Shown in pieces: positions 59,380-64,000 of a stretch of 64,000 nt of DNA. How positions within the stretch are numbered: the first letter of the stretch is position 1; every line of letters begins with the position of its first letter. Both the position numbers and the translations under genes were made by a program. Under the pieces are notes generated by a model. It saw nothing but the letters and a program-made list of their open reading frames with translations, was not told the DNA's origin and ran no database searches. The DNA is from Saturnia japonica (Eukaryota > Arthropoda > Insecta > Lepidoptera > Saturniidae), in NCBI GenBank assembly GCA_033032175.1, contig CM065311.1, positions 4,953,190 to 5,017,189 on the forward strand. The letters run 5' to 3'.

Positions 59380-60749
59380 CTGTAATAAAAATATATATTT
59401 AAATTTACAATTAACAACACTGGTAAGCGTGCATATAATTATAGTCGTACAAGTTCGTGCTCGACCGTCCAATGTTTTACAAGATGGCGGAGACGAGGTA
59501 GCACGGCCACTATACTTACACATCACACTAAGGTAAACGGTATGTTATCTCGACAGTGTTCTTGACATAATATTTGCAGCCGCTTGGTTAGATACACACG
59601 CACTAGGGCTGCCCTCTTACTGTATTTCTTGCGTATTGGATAATAATTCTATAGTAAATTATCATGATTATCTTTTCTTCAAAATATATTACCGCTTTTG
59701 TATATTTTTATAAAAATTATTTCTAATTGTGAATTAGTAAGAGAATGTACATTTAAAAAATGATATTTTGCTTTGTTTAATAAACCAAAAATAATTTTGA
59801 ATTATAGTTCATCAAAAACCCTGAAAAGTCCGTAATGGCATAAAAACCAAAAATAATTTTGAATTATAGTTCATCAAAACCCTGAAAAGTCCGTAATGGC
59901 ATAATATATCTATCTCCTAAGGTTGACTCACAGTAACCATTTTTATCTTCAATATAATAATTAAAAATATTAGGTTATTTGCGAAGCTATTTTATCTATT
60001 TCAGTATTATCCTTATCCAGATAAATAAGTTAGTTAACTTGGGCATTTAATATAGATTAAAATTGTCCTTTAAATTATATAATTTAAATACATACTGTAG
60101 TAGATATCACGTATTCAAAATTACGCGCAACCAAATAAATCACTCTCAGCAAAATGGTTGACCAGCTTCCACGCCTATGATGAATCGTAAGCTAAGCTAC
60201 CGCGAGCTAAGCACACTTTTCATAACTATGAAGTTATGAACTAGCAATACTAAAGCGATATACTTGAAATCATGCTTTTTTACTTATATTATAAAACAGA
60301 GTCGCTTTGCCGCGTCTGTTTGTCTACCTGTCTGAACGCAATAAATTCAATAATTACCGAATGGAATTTCATACGGTTTACATCAATGAACGGAGTTATT
60401 GTTAAGGAAGATTTAAGTGTAAAAATCATTAAAGTTTTGTGTACATTGGCTGAGATATGACGATGATTGTTGAATATGTAAAAAAATCACGCGGACTGGG
60501 AGCTTTATTGGCGTGCGCCGCGCAAACCAATAGATTTATATATGTTATTACGTAATTATTCCTCTTAATTGTAGACATATATTATGCTCTGATACCTGTG
60601 CGAAGATAAAAAAACATAATAGATAAACATTTGTCAATTATTTTTATTATTTACTGTTTTTTTTTACATTTCTATACTATTTAATTGAAACAAAAATGCT
60701 ATCAGGATCTGTATATAGTTTTATTAGAGAGCAAGTAATGTTTACTTAC
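59380..60749. other. Cdk10 last intron (1.4 kb)
   Basis: Apart from the 61-bp tandem duplication it is AT-rich. The stretch at 60295-60450 (ACAGAGTCGCTTTGCCGCGT) is a common moth repeat type. I see no exon. Confidence 0.6.
59782..59903 (+). repeat. Tandem duplication, about 61 bp twice
   Basis: AAACCAAAAATAATTTTGAA through CCCTGAAAAGTCCGTAATGG occurs twice in a row, differing by one A in a homopolymer. It is almost identical and therefore recent. It lies in the Cdk10 last intron. Confidence 0.92.
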
Positions 60750-60968
60750 GTAATGGCTGCTCCTTGAAGTAAGAGCTTTGTAAGCATTCAACAGCGGTAG
60801 CGCGCTTGTTGGGGTCATACATAAACAGGAAGTTTAGGAGTCTGAGACCAGCAGCCGATAGCCATGGGAACCGTTGTTTCAAATTGTTGTATGGCTGCTG
60901 CTTCAATGTAAAGTTTTGTAATGCAGGCAATGAACTGAACTCTGGCCAAATAGCGTCGGATGGAGTAC
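60750..60968 (-). CDS. Cdk10: Cyclin-dependent kinase 10, kinase C-lobe exon
   Basis: Acceptor AAATTGTAG and donor GTAAGT bound 219 bp. [57 protein letters not shown] and YFKEQPL are nearly the CDK10 consensus; the KQPYNNLK and FPWLS...LLxFLFMYDP blocks are characteristic of this subfamily. If the donor is not used, the frame ends two codons later (Lys, stop), so intron retention would remove the conserved tail. Confidence 0.96.
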
Positions 60969-61153
60969 CTACAATTTACACCTAATATTAATAATGAACA
61001 TCCAAAAGATATTTAGGTTTAAAATGATTCTTAAATATCAAAGTAAGTTTACTGTTCATTTTACAAATTTAATATTATTGTGTAATAAACAATAGACAGA
61101 GTGGTCATGATTTGTATTTATAATAATTGTACAAATGTATTAAGATGTATTAA

Positions 61154-61575
61154 GATGGGGCAGTAAGGGTAGGTAGGTTAAAGTTAACCTTTGTAGCTAC
61201 ACGAAAACTTTCTGAGACTGTCCTTAACTTATTGAAACATTTTGATCGGCATTTATATTTTTTTTAAAGTGTACAGTTAGCAAGAAAATGGGTACTTTAC
61301 ACAAAAACTTTTTTTCAAGCCAATCAGTCCTGTTGCATATAAAGCATCAATAAACTCTATGGGACCAACTGAGGTTAATATACTAAAAATGTCAGAAATC
61401 ACAAAAAAACTTTTCCCATACATTTCATAGGAAATCATCGTGGTTTCGATAACCATTTATCGATATCCGAGAACTGTATATGCCGGTCAAAATGTCTCAA
61501 AAATAAAGGACAGTCTTTTCAGAAAGTTTTCGTGTAGCTACAATGGTTAGGGTAATCTACTCTTACTGCCCCATC
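61154..61575. mobile_element. MITE with long (about 75-80 bp) inverted termini
   Basis: The left end GATGGGGCAGTAAGGGTAG, with TTGTAGCTACACGAAAACTT and GACTGTCCTT, is mirrored at the right end as AAGGACAGTC, AAGTTTTCGTGTAGCTACAA and CTTACTGCCCCATC. The internal 260 bp have no coding capacity. A (TATTAAGATG)2 sequence abuts the left end. It lies in the Cdk10 intron. Confidence 0.85.
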
Positions 61576-61890
61576 TCAAAAATCCACCAGTACAATATGT
61601 TTTTTTGATCTCAAAAATTCATGCGGTAAAATGATTTTTTTTTTAATCTAAAAAATACACCCGTATAATGTGTTTTTTTAATCTGAAAAATACACCTGTA
61701 GAATGTGTTTTTTTTTTCTCAAAAATACATCCCTGTATAATGTTTTTTTGATCTCAAAAATACAACTGTATAATGTGTTTTTTTATCTCAAAAATACAGC
61801 CTGTATAATGTGTTTTTTTAATCTCAAAAATACAGCCTGTATAATGTGTTTTTTTGATCTCAAAAATACACCTGTATAATGTTTTTTTAT
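61576..61890 (+). repeat. Minisatellite, about nine units of 35-41 bp
   Basis: The unit is roughly CCTGTATAATGTGTTTTTTT followed by (A/G)ATCTCAAAAATACA. It begins directly at the right end of the MITE, whose last bases (ATCTCAAAAATCCA) resemble the unit's junction. The last four or five units are nearly identical. Confidence 0.9.
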
Positions 61891-61929
61891 ATGTATTTAT
61901 TTAGTATACTATTATTACTATTCTTTTTT

Positions 61930-62070
61930 TTTCCTTCTGTCAGCCTAATGGACCCTGGAGCCATTACAGGCTTTGACAGCTTCACCGGGCTTGGGAGCGA
62001 GCTCTGAAGGCTTTCAGCCGCGAAAGCGAGCGCTCAAGGCTGCCAAAGTGACCGCGAACCTCAACTTGGT
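61930..62070 (+). repeat. Dispersed repeat shared with 34.2 and 56.6 kb
   Basis: CTTTGACAGCTTCACCGGGC, GAGCGAGCTCTGAAGGC and GAGCGCTCAAGGCTG recur in part elsewhere in the window. A 3' end reading CAATAAAGTATTCATTCATT is at 62261-62280, so this may be one retroelement copy. Confidence 0.6.
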
Positions 62071-62313
62071 CTGTTGCCCTAAATCAATGCAAATAAATAG
62101 CGATCAAACTAATTCCCTAGCCGTAAAATTGAATCCAAAACATGTTTATACACATACAAATTCTTGTATATGCGCTACCCACAACTGTACTTTTTTGTAC
62201 CACATACCGATGATTATTGAAGAAAATGCCGTCAAGTTCGCCGATCCATAACATATGTTGCAATAAAGTATTCATTCATTATAGACACACTTTTTTTTAT
62301 ACTGGAATCTTAC

Positions 62314-62541
62314 CAAGTAAGTCAACTATAAGTTCAAGCTGTTCGATCTCAGTTCTTCCAGGAAGCAAAGGTTTGTTTGCAAGTAACTCTCCGAGTATGC
62401 AGCCGGCTGCCCACATGTCCAACGCAGGGGTCTGCCGTGGCGATTGTAGCAGTAACTCTGGTGCTCTGTACCATAAAGTCACGACACGGGGCGTGGCACA
62501 GCGAGCTGGAGCACCCAGCCGACGAGCAAGGCCAAAATCAG
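62314..62541 (-). CDS. Cdk10: Cyclin-dependent kinase 10, activation segment exon
   Basis: Acceptor ACATTTCAG and donor GTAAGA bound 228 bp. It has DFG (magnesium-binding loop) in [20 protein letters not shown], then [13 protein letters not shown] (the APE motif and P+1 loop), [20 protein letters not shown] and [17 protein letters not shown]. The activation loop lacks the usual YTHEVVT of CDK1/2 and has the ...[13 protein letters not shown] form of the CDK10/CDK11 group. Confidence 0.97.
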
Positions 62542-63490
62542 CTGAAATGTATACTGATAGTTACGATTGATCCATTAGACTTTTTAGTAAATCTCCAGTA
62601 TTTTGAATTCCAATGCTGTAATATCTCCCTTAATTATTTATCTTTAAAACTTGTTACACACTATTCACGAAATGGCCTAGTTAAAAAATTGATCATTAAA
62701 ATTATCTAAAATATATTCAACTAACATGTTGGAGGCGCCATCTATTAACAATCTGTTTTACTAATGTGACAGCTGATAGTTCTATAACTAGCTGTGCTCG
62801 CGTGGATTACAGAATGTCGTCGATTGGGCACACTCACGAATCGCCCCCCCCCAGTAGTCCGATTGTTGTTAGACAGAAATGCTTATAGTGGATGATCATT
62901 AGAAGATAACACATAAATGCTCTCGCTAACATTTTCGTAGTTCTTTGTAAGATCTACAATTATGAACTTTTACATTAATTTGATATAATATATCTTATGG
63001 TTCACTCAGCGTAGGCCATTCAAGCGCTTCAAAATCGTCATTTATTTCAAATTGTTTCTTATTTGCATGGAACCCTAATTAATTTCTAAAATAAAAATAG
63101 CCTAAGTTACTCTTTATACAATCGGCTATCTGCCAGTGAAAGTCCCACCAAAATTGGTACAAACATTTTGGAGATTAGCCCAAACAAACAGACAGACAAA
63201 AAAAAAAATCTTTTTATAAATCCTGTATATACTTTCATATGCATTTAGTAGAAATCTGTTATTTTGTATCACCTTTCTTGTTCTTATTCTTAAATCGAAA
63301 TCTTTGTTATTCTTCTTTGTTAAATCTTTTTGTTTGCTAATTTTTTTTTTTAATTCTATTTGCACTACTTTCTTTACATTATGAATTTTTTTTTCACAAT
63401 ACTGGTGGAAATAGCCTTAAGCCAATATATTATGAAACAAGAATTGCAATAAAAAGGTATTCATTCACAATATGATATACAAAAACTTAC
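62542..63490. other. Cdk10 intron (about 0.95 kb)
   Basis: AT-rich. Positions 62703-62790 share TTCAACTAACATGT and CGCCATCTATTAACA with 22920-22990. There is a run of nine C/T-flanked Cs at about 62845. I see nothing coding. Confidence 0.6.
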
Positions 63491-63693
63491 CTATTTTAAC
63501 ACATCCTTTATCAGTCAAGAGCAAGTTGGAAACTTTAAGGTCTCTGTGCACAATAAAATTTGAATGCAAATATTTTAAGCCTTTCAAAACTTGTAGCATA
63601 AGGCATTTCACTTGAGACTCTGTAAACGGTGATGACATATTGTCTAAGAGTGATGCCAAATCCTGTTCACAATACTCCATTGATAAAAATATG
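63491..63693 (-). CDS. Cdk10: Cyclin-dependent kinase 10, hinge and catalytic loop exon
   Basis: Acceptor ATATTTCTAG and donor GTAAGT bound 203 bp. [19 protein letters not shown] (hinge), [40 protein letters not shown] contain the catalytic HRDLKxSN motif. [10 protein letters not shown] is close to diagnostic for CDK10. CDK10 binds cyclin M and phosphorylates targets such as ETS2 (known from vertebrates). The first base completes a Ser codon from an exon outside the window that should carry the ATP loop and cyclin-binding helix. Confidence 0.97.
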
Positions 63694-63809
63694 CTAGAAA
63701 TATAAAATATACTCTAATTTAACATGACCCTGATCAGTGTATTGTAATAATTATTAGAAATTTTATTAGTATGTGAGTACTGCTATAAAGCAGTGGTATT
63801 TTTTTTACA

Positions 63810-63990
63810 ACTTAAATGATAGACAAGCATTCGGCCTGCCTATGGATGTTTGTAAAACTATAGGCATCACTAGCGCGTTACCAACCTTGAATCCCCTAAC
63901 CTGAGGAACTCTCGAAATCCTACTCATCACAGGAACACAATAGAATGTTACTTGGCTGCTATCTTGAAAATTAATTGAATGATTGAAAAA
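63810..63990 (-). repeat. Dispersed retroelement-tail repeat in a Cdk10 intron
   Basis: The minus-strand reading VTFYCVPVMSRISRVPQVRG parallels TLCCVPAVSRVSRSPMGKG at 8914-9130, with the same order of motifs. It is a repeat, not an exon. Confidence 0.7.
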
Positions 63991-64000
63991 TTTCAATACA

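Larger units (their letters stand above)
60969..62313. other. Cdk10 intron with MITE and minisatellite (1.3 kb)
   Basis: Nearly all of it is accounted for by the MITE, the minisatellite and the retroelement-like block at 61.93-62.28 kb, so the intron has grown mainly by insertion. Confidence 0.7.

Noticed and set aside
61576..61890. CRISPR-like array
   Set aside because: The units vary and have no unique spacers, and the context is an intron of a eukaryotic gene; it is a minisatellite.
63126..63365. 79-codon minus-strand frame between Cdk10 exons
   Set aside because: It is Lys/Phe-rich from poly-A/poly-T tracts, has no match to the kinase and no suitable splice phase.

Overview
The window looks like AT-rich nuclear DNA of a lepidopteran (moth or butterfly). 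The genes are split by many GT-AG introns, and there is no bacterial-style gene packing. The DNA between exons is filled with tRNA-derived SINEs, 3' ends of non-LTR retrotransposons, mariner and Tc1 transposons and small inverted-repeat elements. Several of these tails match repeats I remember from moth genomes. The order is inferred; I ran no search.

Three protein-coding genes can be built exon by exon with matching splice phases. (1) Positions 40138 down to 3807, minus strand: a divergent alpha-type nicotinic acetylcholine receptor subunit. Eight coding exons run from a signal peptide through the Cys-loop, the vicinal cysteines and TM1-TM3 into the start of the intracellular loop. The TM4 exon was not found. 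(2) Positions 54752-59021, plus strand: a 429-residue ZAD/C2H2 zinc-finger protein in five exons. (3) Positions 63693 down to 59195, minus strand: the kinase core and C-terminus of Cdk10. Its first exons lie beyond the right edge. Genes 2 and 3 converge tail to tail with 173 bp between their stop codons.

Layout: 1-3.8 kb, repeats beyond the last receptor exon found. 3.8-40.1 kb, the receptor gene, whose 15.1-kb second intron holds two mariner elements and two possible plus-strand orphan exons. 40.1-54.7 kb, intergenic DNA with a GC-rich candidate promoter at 40.4 kb, a broken Tc1-like element at 45.3-46.9 kb, a MITE pair, and several copies of one recurring repeat in both orientations. 54.7-59.0 kb, the zinc-finger gene, whose first intron carries a large nested palindromic element. 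59.2-64 kb, Cdk10, with a MITE and a minisatellite in one intron.

The three genes have no evident shared pathway: a neuronal ligand-gated channel, a putative nuclear DNA-binding protein and a cyclin-dependent kinase. I saw no convincing new multi-gene system. The most useful points are the receptor's frame-supported GC-AG intron, the near-intact mariner with one nonsense codon and unusual catalytic spacing, the palindromic element, and the two orphan exon candidates.
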